A stretch of DNA of 64,000 nt from Pseudorhodobacter wandonensis (GTDB lineage: Bacteria; Pseudomonadota; Alphaproteobacteria; Rhodobacterales; Rhodobacteraceae): positions 62,001 to 126,000 of the forward strand of contig NZ_LGHT01000041.1 of the NCBI RefSeq assembly GCF_001202035.1. Direction: 5' to 3'. Each line of letters starts with the position of its first letter. Position 1 is the stretch's first letter. Below the pieces are notes generated by a model. The model ran no database searches. It saw only the letters and a list, made by a program, of their open reading frames with translations, and had not been told where the DNA came from. Made by a program: the position numbers and the translations under genes. Below are positions 56,489 to 64,000 of the stretch, one piece after another.

Positions 56489-57832
56489 TCAGCCCTTTGC
56501 CAATTGCGCGCCCAAGCCCGTCATCAACCCTTCGAACAAAGGGAAAGACGTGGCAATCGGGCTGGCATCATCAACCGAGATCGGCGCCTTGCTGGCCATG
56601 CCCGCCACCAGAAACGACATCGCGATCCGGTGGTCGATATGGGTCGCACAAGTCGCCCCACCAGGCACATTGCCCGCGCCCATGCCATGCACGATCAGCG
56701 TGTCCTCGTCTTCCTCGACTGTCACACCACAAGCCTCAAGCCCGCGTGCCATCGCATCAATCCGGTCGGATTCCTTGACCCGCAATTCCTTAATGCCACG
56801 CATCACGGTTTTGCCCGTGGCATTCGCCGCCACAACCGACAAAACAGGGTATTCATCAATCATCGAGGGCGCACGTTCGGGCGGCACCTCAATGCCGCGC
56901 AACGCCGAAAACTTGACCCGCAAGTCGGCCACAGGCTCGCCGCCTTCCTCACGCGGGTTCTCAAATGTAATATCGGCCCCCATTTCGACCAGCGTGATGT
57001 AAATCCCGTTGCGCGTCAGGTTCTGGGAAACGCCGGGCACAAAAATATCCGACCCTTCGACGATCAGCGCCGCACAAACCGGAAACGCAGCAGACGAAGG
57101 GTCACGCGGCACCGCCACCACCTGCGGCCGCAACTCGGGCTGGCCGGTCAGGGTAATCACATTGCCCTCGGCGGTTTTTTCAACCACCAACTCGGCCCCA
57201 AAACCCACCAGCATCCGCTCGGTATGGTCGCGCGTCGCCTCCGGTTCAACAACGACAGTCTGCCCGGGCACATTCAACCCCGCCAACAACACCGCCGATT
57301 TCACCTGCGCCGAGGCCACCGGCAAAACATAGCGCACCGGCACAGGGTTCGCCGCACCCACCACGGTCATCGGCAAACGCCCGCCTTTGCGGCCAAACGC
57401 CTGCGCCCCAAACAGCGCCAGCGGGTCCGTCACCCGCCCCATCGGCCGCTTGCGCAAAGACGCATCGCCGGTAAAGGTCGCCGTCATCGCCGTGGTCGCC
57501 ATACAGCCCATGATCAACCGCACACCGGTGCCCGAGTTGCCGCAATCAATCACCGCTTCCGGCTCTTTAAACCCGCCAACACCCACGCCATGCACCGACC
57601 ACGCGCCGGGTCCATGCTGCACCACCTCGGCCCCAAAGGCCCGCATGGCGCTTGCCGTATCCAGCACGTCCTGCCCTTCCAGCAAACCGGTGATTTTGGT
57701 CTCCCCCACCGCCATAGCGCCAAAAATCAGCGCGCGATGGCTGATCGATTTATCGCCCGGAACCTCGGCGCGGCCACTCAAAGGCCCTGATTTGGTTGCG
57801 GTCATCACTTGGGCTGCGCCGTGGCCAGACAT
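56489..57832 (-). CDS. aroA: 3-Phosphoshikimate 1-carboxyvinyltransferase (EPSP synthase)
   Basis: A 447-residue enzyme of the shikimate pathway. [18 protein letters not shown] is the N-terminal phosphate-binding segment, [15 protein letters not shown] the central motif, and [16 protein letters not shown] the C-terminal one with the catalytic Asp-Glu region. The ATG at 57832 ([10 protein letters not shown]) is chosen; an in-frame start 22 codons earlier is not typical. It forms a pair with the next PLP gene (three-base gap). Confidence 0.96.
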   Translation of the reverse strand: MSGHGAAQVMTATKSGPLSGRAEVPGDKSISHRALIFGAMAVGETKITGLLEGQDVLDTASAMRAFGAEVVQHGPGAWSVHGVGVGGFKEPEAVIDCGNSGTGVRLIMGCMATTAMTATFTGDASLRKRPMGRVTDPLALFGAQAFGRKGGRLPMTVVGAANPVPVRYVLPVASAQVKSAVLLAGLNVPGQTVVVEPEATRDHTERMLVGFGAELVVEKTAEGNVITLTGQPELRPQVVAVPRDPSSAAFPVCAALIVEGSDIFVPGVSQNLTRNGIYITLVEMGADITFENPREEGGEPVADLRVKFSALRGIEVPPERAPSMIDEYPVLSVVAANATGKTVMRGIKELRVKESDRIDAMARGLEACGVTVEEDEDTLIVHGMGAGNVPGGATCATHIDHRIAMSFLVAGMASKAPISVDDASPIATSFPLFEGLMTGLGAQLAKG

Positions 57833-57972
57833 ATCACTCTCCTGCAAACTCAGCCGTTTGATAGCCCAAGCAATCGGGGGCGTCCAGAACGCTTGCACCC
57901 TCGCGCCGCACGGCTGCCGGTCCCTATAGCAAAAACCACTACCCCTTGGACCATCGCGAAATGCCCCCCGAT

Positions 57973-57993
57973 TTCATCTTGGCCCAAATACCT
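57973..57993 (+). repeat. Dispersed intergenic repeat, family A
   Basis: A 21-bp family A copy in the gap between aroA and the L,D-transpeptidase gene stop. Confidence 0.7.
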
Positions 57994-58017
57994 AAAACAA
58001 CGGCACCACACAGGCAG

Positions 58018-58554
58018 TCAGGGTAAAATCTCTACAGGTGTACCAATCGGCACAAAATCCCAGATCTCGCGCATCTCGGCATCGGTCAATGCCATGCAAC
58101 CTGCCGTCCAATCACCGGGCAATGTCGCCCCATCGGGCAATCCGTTCGGCTGGCCATGGAAAAAGATGTCACCTCCGGCCGAATAGCCCCCCTTCACCGC
58201 CCGCGCAACATCCAAAGGACGAGGGTAATCAATCCCCAGCGACAGATGATAGGCACTGCCCGCATTGCGCCGGTCAATCTTAAAAACACCTTCGGGCGTG
58301 CGCCCGTCACCCTGCCGCTCTTTGGCCCCCAAAGGCGCAAAGCCCAGCGCGATTTTGTAGTCACGCACCACCGCACCATTCTGATACAGCATCATGCGCC
58401 GCGCCGCTTTTTGCACAACGATCCGTTCGATCACCCCGCCCAGCGGCGGCAATACCGGCACAACTGGCGGGGGCCGCATCACAATTACCAATGCGACAGC
58501 GGCCAAAACCGCCATCAGCACCAGCGCCGAAAAGACCCCCGCAAGCCGCTTCAC
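58018..58554 (-). CDS. L,D-transpeptidase (YkuD domain) family protein
   Basis: A 178-residue protein with an N-terminal membrane anchor and a YkuD domain: IVVQKAARRMMLYQNGAVV, then IFFHGQPNGLPDGATLPGDW and TAGCMALTDAEMREIWDFV, which carries the catalytic Cys with the upstream His. These enzymes form peptidoglycan 3-3 cross-links or attach lipoproteins. The gene overlaps the C-S lyase-like gene by four bases (ATGA), so it is co-translated with it. Confidence 0.88.
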   Translation of the reverse strand: MKRLAGVFSALVLMAVLAAVALVIVMRPPPVVPVLPPLGGVIERIVVQKAARRMMLYQNGAVVRDYKIALGFAPLGAKERQGDGRTPEGVFKIDRRNAGSAYHLSLGIDYPRPLDVARAVKGGYSAGGDIFFHGQPNGLPDGATLPGDWTAGCMALTDAEMREIWDFVPIGTPVEILP

Positions 58555-59723
58555 TGCAAGTCGGAAAACGCCGCCTTCAACCGCGCAACAGCCTCAACGA
58601 TCCGCGCCCGTGGCGTCGCGATGTTGAACCGCAGATAGGTTTCGCCCCCCTTGCCAAAGCTCGGCCCGTGATTGGCCGCAATCTTTGCGTCTTTTTCCAC
58701 CCGTGCGGTAAATTCATCGCGCGTCATACCGGTGCCGGAAAAATCAACCCAGGCCAGATAGGTCGCCTCCAACGGCATCGAACTCAGCCCCGGAATCGCG
58801 GCGATCCCTTCGTCAAAAATCCGCTTGTTCTCGGCCAGATAGGCCAGCAACGCATCCAGCCATTCCGCGCCCACGGGCGAATAGGCCGCTGTCGCCATGA
58901 ACAAACCGAACGAGTTGGGCGAGATTCCCAAACCGTTCATCACGGCTGCAAATTTGGCCCGCAATGCCGTGTCATGGATGATCACATTGCCAATATGGCT
59001 GCCCGCGATGTTAAAGGTCTTGGTCGTCGCGGTCATCATCACCAAGCGGTCGGCGATTTCAGGCGCGGCCAGTGGCATCACAGTATGCTTGCCGCCCGGA
59101 TAAACCAGATCATGGTGAATCTCATCCGACACCACGATCAGATCGTGCCGCTTGGCAAATGCCGCCACGCCGCGCAGCTCCTCAACACTCCATACCTGCC
59201 CGCCGGGGTTATGCGGCGAACACAGAATCAGCATCCGCTCATTCCCTGTCATCTGGCGGTCCCAAGCATCAAAATCCATCACATGGCGGCCGTCCACGAC
59301 AGGCAATTGGCACTCGACCACCTGCCGCCCTGCAGCCGCGATCACCCGCGCAAAGGCATGGTACACAGGCGTCATCAAAACCACCCCATCCCCCGGCGCG
59401 GTAAAGGCCTGCACACACAGGCCCGTGCCATTCACCAAACCATGCGTCGTGAAAATAGCGCCCGCATCGACATCCCAGCCGTGGCGGTTTTTCATCCACC
59501 ACTGGATCGCCCCCAAATAGGCCGAATCATCACCGAAATAGCCGTAAATCCCATGCGCCGTCATGCCGTCCAACGCCTGCTGTACACAGGCCGGCGGCCG
59601 GAAATCCATATCGGCCACCCACATGGAAATCCCTTCCTCGGGCGACACACCATAGAGCTTTTCCATCGCATCCCATTTTACCGAATGCGTGCCAACGCGA
59701 TTGATCTCTTCATCAAAATTCAT
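58551..59723 (-). CDS. PatB/MalY-like aminotransferase (cystathionine beta-lyase type)
   Basis: A 390-residue class I/II PLP enzyme of the PatB/MalY group. MNFDEEINRVGTHSVKWDAM at the N terminus is typical. MWVADMDFRPPACVQQALDG binds substrate, ILCSPHNPGGQVWSVEEL the cofactor, and the PLP Lys is in TATTKTFNIAGSHIGN. MalY/PatB members are C-S lyases, often cystathionine beta-lyases. The start at 59723 is chosen. The stop overlaps the L,D-transpeptidase start. Confidence 0.88.
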   Translation of the reverse strand: MNFDEEINRVGTHSVKWDAMEKLYGVSPEEGISMWVADMDFRPPACVQQALDGMTAHGIYGYFGDDSAYLGAIQWWMKNRHGWDVDAGAIFTTHGLVNGTGLCVQAFTAPGDGVVLMTPVYHAFARVIAAAGRQVVECQLPVVDGRHVMDFDAWDRQMTGNERMLILCSPHNPGGQVWSVEELRGVAAFAKRHDLIVVSDEIHHDLVYPGGKHTVMPLAAPEIADRLVMMTATTKTFNIAGSHIGNVIIHDTALRAKFAAVMNGLGISPNSFGLFMATAAYSPVGAEWLDALLAYLAENKRIFDEGIAAIPGLSSMPLEATYLAWVDFSGTGMTRDEFTARVEKDAKIAANHGPSFGKGGETYLRFNIATPRARIVEAVARLKAAFSDLQ

Positions 59724-59878
59724 AGCTATTCCCTGCATCGTTTGCCCCACCCTAAAGCGGCAAGCATCCCCATTCCAGCCCTGCAATGTGCCCGACACAA
59801 TGGACAGGCCACAAATTCCCCCCGCATTTCCATCGCACAGGATTGCACGGCTCTGCCCAATCCCTTACACCAAAGCCC

Positions 59879-60400
59879 ATGATACGCCCCATCCTGATCC
59901 ACCCCGACCCACGCCTCAAGAAAAACTGCGCCCCCGTGGACGCGGTCACGCCCGAGCTTGGCCAACTGGCCGAAGACATGCTGGCCACCATGTATGACGC
60001 CCCCGGCATCGGCCTTGCGGCGCCACAGGTCGGCGCAATGACGCGGCTTTTGGTAATGGATTGCGTCAAAGACCCCGAAAAATCGCCACGCCCGATGGTG
60101 CTTATAAACCCCACCGTCACTTGGTCGTCCGAGGATACCTCGGTCTATGACGAAGGTTGCCTGTCCATCCCCGACCAATATGCCGAGATCACGCGCCCGG
60201 CCAAGGTTCGCGTTGAATGGCTGGGCCTTGATGGCAAAACCGTCGAGGAAGAGTTCGAAGGCCTCTGGGCCACCTGCGTTCAACATGAAATCGACCACCT
60301 GAACGGCAAGCTGTTCATTGATTACCTTGGCCCTCTGAAACGCCAGATGATCACCCGCAAAATGGAAAAGCTGAAACGCGAACTTGCACGGCGCGGCTAA
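59879..60400 (+). CDS. def: Peptide deformylase (active-site intact)
   Basis: A 173-residue enzyme that removes formyl groups from nascent proteins. Motif I is GIGLAAPQVG (residues 43-52). Motif II is EGCLSIP with Cys94. Motif III is HEIDH with His136, Glu137 and His140. All three metal ligands and the catalytic Glu are present. The ATG at 59879 is the family start; a longer upstream frame is not supported. It overlaps the second def gene by one base. Confidence 0.96.
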   Translation: MIRPILIHPDPRLKKNCAPVDAVTPELGQLAEDMLATMYDAPGIGLAAPQVGAMTRLLVMDCVKDPEKSPRPMVLINPTVTWSSEDTSVYDEGCLSIPDQYAEITRPAKVRVEWLGLDGKTVEEEFEGLWATCVQHEIDHLNGKLFIDYLGPLKRQMITRKMEKLKRELARRG

Positions 60401-60894
60401 TGGCTGTGCTGCCCGTTCTCTTGCTGCCCGATGCCCGCTTGCGCGAAACCTGCGCCCCCGTCACCACGTTTGACGCGGCGTTGAAACAGCTGGCCGATGA
60501 CATGCTGGAAACCATGTATGCCGCCCCCGGCCGCGGCCTCGCAGGCCCGCAAGTCGGTGCGATGCAACGCATTTTCGTCATGGACACCAGCTGGAAAGAG
60601 GGGCGGCCCAGCCCGCTCGTCTGTATAAACCCCGAAATCAAAGATGCCTCAGGCAGTGCGGTAAATGACGAGGGCTGCCTGTCTATCCCCAATCGCCCCG
60701 TTCGCATTGCCCGCCCCGCAATGATACGCATGGCGTGGCAAGACCTTGCCGGCCGCCATTGCGAAGGCTTCTTTGACGATTTTGCCGCCGTCTGCGCCCA
60801 GCATGAACGCGACCACCTCGATGGCATCCTGTGCATCGATTACCCCAACCTAGCCCCGCCCCCCAACCTGGCCCCGCCCGAGGTATCCGCATGA
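60400..60894 (+). CDS. def: Peptide deformylase paralogue 2
   Basis: A 164-residue paralogue of the preceding gene. Motif I is GRGLAGPQVG, where the usual second Ala is Gly. Motif II is EGCLSIP with Cys93. Motif III is HERDH with His135, Glu136 and His139. The metal ligands are intact, so it may be active, but the altered motif I may change substrate binding. It overlaps both neighbours (ATGA into the third). Confidence 0.9.
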   Translation: MAVLPVLLLPDARLRETCAPVTTFDAALKQLADDMLETMYAAPGRGLAGPQVGAMQRIFVMDTSWKEGRPSPLVCINPEIKDASGSAVNDEGCLSIPNRPVRIARPAMIRMAWQDLAGRHCEGFFDDFAAVCAQHERDHLDGILCIDYPNLAPPPNLAPPEVSA

Positions 60895-61388
60895 CCGTCC
60901 GCCGCTGCATCCCATGGCCCGACAAACGCCTGCAAACCGTCGCCGCGCCCGTGACCGAAATCACCGATGACATCCGCGCGATCTGGCAAGATATGGTTGA
61001 CACGATGGAGGCGATGCCCGGCTATGGCCTCGGCGCACCCCAAATCGGTGTGATGCTGCGCCTCGCCGTGGTGGATTGCTCAACCGAACGGGGCCGCGCT
61101 GTGCTGATGGCCAACCCTGAAATCCTCCACGCCTCGGCCCAACCGCGCGACCATGATGAGGCTAGCCCGAACCTGCCCGGCGTCCATGCCAAAATCACCC
61201 GCCCGCGTGCGGTAACCGTGCGTTTTCTGAACGCACAAGGCGAAATGGAAGACCGCGATTTTGTGCATCTTTGGGCGACCTCGGTGCAGCATCAGATCGA
61301 CCACCTGAACGGCAAAATGTATTTTGACAGGCTCAGCAAGGTCAAACGCGACATGCTGCTGAAAAAGGCACAAAAGCTGCGCAACTAA
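60891..61388 (+). CDS. Peptide deformylase-like protein, catalytic residues lost
   Basis: A 165-residue third paralogue. The fold is retained: [10 protein letters not shown] replaces motif I, and the C-terminal [10 protein letters not shown] replaces motif III. In motif II the Cys is Ser92 in EASPNLP, and in motif III the catalytic Glu is Gln135. It should not bind the metal as def does or catalyse deformylation. It may act as a regulator or a structural partner, or be an inactive relic. It overlaps the second def gene by four bases and precedes fmt. Confidence 0.9.
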   Translation: MTVRRCIPWPDKRLQTVAAPVTEITDDIRAIWQDMVDTMEAMPGYGLGAPQIGVMLRLAVVDCSTERGRAVLMANPEILHASAQPRDHDEASPNLPGVHAKITRPRAVTVRFLNAQGEMEDRDFVHLWATSVQHQIDHLNGKMYFDRLSKVKRDMLLKKAQKLRN

Positions 61389-61413
61389 CCTGAACCCACA
61401 AAGGAAAACCCCG

Positions 61414-62307
61414 ATGCGCGTGATCTTCATGGGAACCCCCGATTTCTCTGTCCCTGTGCTGGATGCGCTGGCGCAGCACCATGACATCGTGGCCGTCTAT
61501 TCCCAACCGCCCCGCCCCGCCGGTCGCGGCAAAAAAGACCGCGCCTCACCCGTGCAAACCCGCGCCGAGGCGCTTGGCTTGCCCGTCCGCCACCCCACAT
61601 CGTTACGCAACCAACAGGCTGCGGCCGAGTTTGCCGCCCTAAATGCCGATATCGCCGTCGTCGTCGCTTACGGATTGATATTGCCACAAAATATCCTTGA
61701 TGCCCCGCGCCACGGCTGCCTGAATATCCACGCCTCTTTGCTGCCCCGCTGGCGTGGTGCTGCCCCCATTCACCGCGCCATTCTGGCGGGCGACACGGCA
61801 ACCGGCATCTGCATCATGCAGATGGAGGCAGGGCTTGATACCGGCCCCGTTCTGCTGCGTCAGGAAACCCCGATTGGCCCGCAAGAAACGACTGCCGACC
61901 TGCACGACCGCCTGTCCGCGATGGGCGCCGCGCTGATCGTTCAGGCATTGGATCAACTGCCCCTTACGCCTGCGCCACAGCCTGACCAAGGCATCACCTA
62001 CGCCACCAAGATCGACAAATCCGAGGCGCGGATCGATTGGTCGCAGCCCGCCGAGCAGGTCGACCGTCAGATCCGCGGCCTTTCCCCCTTTCCCGGCGCT
62101 TGGTGCGATATCGGCGGCGAGCGTGTAAAGCTCCTGCGCTCGCGTCTGGCCACGGGCAACGGCACGCCGGGTCAGGTTCTGACCGGCTTCACCATCGCCT
62201 GCGGCACCGGTGCGGTTGAAATCCTGCAAGCCCAGCGCGAGGGCAAGCGCCCTGCCGATACCGCCGAAATCCTGCGTGGCTTCACCCTGCCTGCAACGCT
62301 CGGCTAA
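61414..62307 (+). CDS. fmt: Methionyl-tRNA formyltransferase
   Basis: A 297-residue enzyme that formylates initiator Met-tRNA, the reaction that def reverses. [18 protein letters not shown] opens it, [20 protein letters not shown] has the catalytic Asn/His, and [18 protein letters not shown] the folate region with the catalytic Asp. The C-terminal domain ([20 protein letters not shown]) binds tRNA. It follows the three def genes. Confidence 0.96.
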   Translation: MRVIFMGTPDFSVPVLDALAQHHDIVAVYSQPPRPAGRGKKDRASPVQTRAEALGLPVRHPTSLRNQQAAAEFAALNADIAVVVAYGLILPQNILDAPRHGCLNIHASLLPRWRGAAPIHRAILAGDTATGICIMQMEAGLDTGPVLLRQETPIGPQETTADLHDRLSAMGAALIVQALDQLPLTPAPQPDQGITYATKIDKSEARIDWSQPAEQVDRQIRGLSPFPGAWCDIGGERVKLLRSRLATGNGTPGQVLTGFTIACGTGAVEILQAQREGKRPADTAEILRGFTLPATLG

Positions 62308-62417
62308 CGCATCCCGCGCCACCCGGATGACAAATCCCGTCACCTGTCTCGCAGCAATTGACGCGCCGCAACCAGCGCCCTAACTTCGTGTTATTGAAAC
62401 CAAACAAAGGTAACACG

Positions 62418-62786
62418 ATGAAATCTTTTCTGCTGACTGCCGCCCTTATTACCGCCATTGCAGCCCCCGCCCTGGCCCAAGATACAGGCCCAAGCGCCGC
62501 CGTGCTTGACCAAATCGTCATCAGCGAAAAGCTGATCGCGGCTGGCACTGCCCGCAATGACGCCGTGCTTATTCTGGCCGGTATCAAGCTGCGCAGCGGC
62601 CTTGGCGATGACATGGGCACCCTGCCCGCCGAAACGATCAGCAAAGAGGCTGCCTTTGCCGCCGCCCGTACCGCCGCCACCGGCGATGATGCGATGCTGG
62701 GGATGATCGATGATGTCGAGGCCGAAGGCTCGCGCCGGATGCCGATTTGCTCGACCAACACCTATGGCAGCAATTACTGCTATTAA
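62418..62786 (+). CDS. Small exported hypothetical protein
   Basis: A 122-residue protein with a Sec signal peptide (MKSFLLTAALITAIAAPALA). The mature part is helical and acidic and ends in two Cys near RRMPICSTNTYGSNYCY, which may pair. No family is recognised. Preceded by AAAGGTAACACG. Monocistronic. Confidence 0.75.
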   Translation: MKSFLLTAALITAIAAPALAQDTGPSAAVLDQIVISEKLIAAGTARNDAVLILAGIKLRSGLGDDMGTLPAETISKEAAFAAARTAATGDDAMLGMIDDVEAEGSRRMPICSTNTYGSNYCY

Positions 62787-62844
62787 TCAGTAACCGGCGG
62801 GGCCAAACTGGCCCTGCCACCTGACCCGCCTAAAAGGAGCCGCC

Positions 62845-63084
62845 ATGCCCATGATTCTTTTGATCGTCATCATCGGCGCCGCTGCAGGCTTTCTTGCGAC
62901 CCGCTTTATGAAAGTGCAGGCCGATGTACCAACAACCATCGCCATCGGGGTCATCGGCGCGGTCGTCGGTTGGGTTATCCTGCGTATTCTGCTGGCAGTT
63001 ACCGGCCCGCTCGCAATGTTCGTCGCCTCCGTCCTCGGCGCCGTTTTCCTGCTATGGCTTTTGCAGCGCTACAAATCCAAATAG
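62845..63084 (+). CDS. GlsB/YeaQ/YmgE family membrane protein
   Basis: A 79-residue protein with two or three hydrophobic helices. GAAAGFLATRFMKVQADV and GVIGAVVGWVILRILLAVTG match the transglycosylase-associated (GlsB/YeaQ/YmgE) family, linked to envelope stress. The ribosome site AAAGGAG lies just upstream. Confidence 0.85.
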   Translation: MPMILLIVIIGAAAGFLATRFMKVQADVPTTIAIGVIGAVVGWVILRILLAVTGPLAMFVASVLGAVFLLWLLQRYKSK

Positions 63085-63086
63085 GC

Positions 63087-63437
63087 CTATTGCTTGGCCA
63101 GATACGCGACCGGCGCATTCTCATCCCGCCAGAAATCCAGCGCCGCCTTATCCGACACAGCAGTCGATCGCTTGAACTCGCAAATCAGCTCGCCGTTCTC
63201 GACCGTTGAGGCCACTACCAGGCATTGGAAAATCTGGTTGGCGCCGTCATAAACATCAACCAACCCGCGCAGCTTTGGCGCAAAATCGGCATCCAGCGCG
63301 ATACCATTTCCCCACATACGCAGAATCGGAAAAACCGCCTCGCCCACCTGCACCCTCAGCCGGGATTTGCGCGCAACCTCACGCTTTTTTGCGGCCTTCA
63401 GACCCTCACGAATATCGTCTGGCAGAAATTCCAACAT
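63087..63437 (-). CDS. Conserved hypothetical protein
   Basis: A 116-residue protein opening LEFLPDDIREGLKAAKKREV, basic and helical, then RLRVQVGEAVFPILRMWGN and YDGANQIFQCLVVASTVENG, a strand-rich domain. The pattern is known to me as a conserved protein of Rhodobacterales, without function. Convergent with the small membrane gene (two-base gap). Confidence 0.7.
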   Translation of the reverse strand: MLEFLPDDIREGLKAAKKREVARKSRLRVQVGEAVFPILRMWGNGIALDADFAPKLRGLVDVYDGANQIFQCLVVASTVENGELICEFKRSTAVSDKAALDFWRDENAPVAYLAKQ

Positions 63438-63591
63438 ATTCCGTCCTCCCTCATGGTCAGTCTGCGGTAAAATCCGTTAAAATCAAGACAACAGTGTGAC
63501 AGTTTTCCAATCCGACAAAGGTGCAACATAAAAGCATCGTTGCCCTTGGCAGCAAAATCAGGTTTCTGGGCATCAAAACCAAAGGGACAGC

Positions 63592-64000
63592 ATGGCCAAC
63601 ACATCGCAGCACAAAGCCGATCATGGCGGCGGGATTGACGCCGCAGTGGCGCAGTTTGGTGGCAGCCGCGCAGGCTGGATTGACCTGTCTACCGGCATCA
63701 ACCCCACGCCCTATCCGCTGGGCACCCTGCCCCCCGATCTGTGGAACGCCCTTCCCGATGAAGGCGCCTTTGCCCGCCTTGAACAGGCCGCGCGCAGCTT
63801 TTGGAACATCCCCCAAACCGCCGCCATTCTGCCCGCCCCGGGTGCAAGCGCGCTGATCGCGCGGATGCCTGCCATTGCGCCTACAGGCCGCGTGCACATC
63901 CCTGCCCCCACCTATAACGAACATGCCCGCGCCTTTGCCGCCCAAGGTTGGACGGCAGACGAAGGCGCAAACACCCGCGTCCTCGTGCATCCCAACAACC
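63592..64000 (+). CDS. cobC: Threonine-phosphate decarboxylase (CobC), N-terminal part
   Basis: The first 136 codons of a PLP enzyme of cobalamin synthesis; the rest lies beyond the window. HGGGIDAAVAQFGGSRAGWI, IDLSTGINPTPYPLG and AAILPAPGASALIARM are typical of CobC/CobD. It makes the aminopropanol phosphate part of B12. The ATG at 63592 is used, preceded by AGGGACAG. Ecm upstream in the window needs this coenzyme. Confidence 0.85.
   Translation, partial: MANTSQHKADHGGGIDAAVAQFGGSRAGWIDLSTGINPTPYPLGTLPPDLWNALPDEGAFARLEQAARSFWNIPQTAAILPAPGASALIARMPAIAPTGRVHIPAPTYNEHARAFAAQGWTADEGANTRVLVHPNN

Noticed and set aside
56348-57790. Long plus-strand open frame opposite aroA
   Set aside because: It is antisense to a full-length aroA and has a biased Arg/His-rich composition with no family match.

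Overview
The window is a GC-rich, densely coded segment of an alphaproteobacterial chromosome, most likely from Rhodobacteraceae (Roseobacter group). The evidence is the gene order: crotonyl-CoA carboxylase/reductase and ethylmalonyl-CoA mutase next to lpd-sucB-sucA-sucD-sucC-mdh, then malyl-CoA thioesterase, mesaconyl-CoA hydratase and sdhCDAB, as in Rhodobacter relatives. The aroA-cmk-rpsA-ihfB-lapA-trpF-trpB block and the def-def-def-fmt block point the same way. No phage, insertion sequence, rRNA or CRISPR array was found. The only RNA gene seen is tRNA-Gly(TCC).

Layout. 1-6.1 kb: the tail of fabI, a VOC protein, tRNA-Gly, a secreted 5'-nucleotidase, pyrD and a RecD-like helicase. 6.3-33.8 kb: a central-carbon supercluster. 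It holds ccr and ecm (ethylmalonyl-CoA pathway), the 2-oxoglutarate dehydrogenase and succinyl-CoA ligase genes with mdh on the minus strand, malyl-CoA thioesterase and mesaconyl-CoA hydratase, and an sdh operon with three extra genes between sdhA and sdhB. 33.9-42.7 kb: small proteins, ychF, trpA, and a class III aminotransferase / glutamine-synthetase-like / alpha-hydroxy-acid dehydrogenase run. 42.8-46.3 kb: rplY-pth and several small conserved proteins. 46.3-47.9 kb: a membrane-anchored LuxR-type regulator beside two exported acidic PepSY-like proteins. 48.1-59.7 kb: minus-strand trpB-trpF-lapA-ihfB-rpsA, cmk, aroA and PLP enzymes. 59.9-64 kb: three tandem peptide deformylase genes (the third lacking catalytic residues), fmt, small membrane and secreted proteins, and the start of cobC.

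How it fits together. The ethylmalonyl-CoA pathway makes C4/C5 acids from acetyl-CoA and feeds the TCA enzymes encoded beside it. Ecm needs a B12 coenzyme, and a cobalamin gene starts at the right edge. Two promoter regions, upstream of sucC and of sdhC, each carry a pair of near-identical TGTGATCACA palindromes spaced exactly 21 bp centre to centre. This suggests one regulator controls both TCA operons. Two dispersed intergenic repeat families and a smaller REP-like family mark many gene ends.
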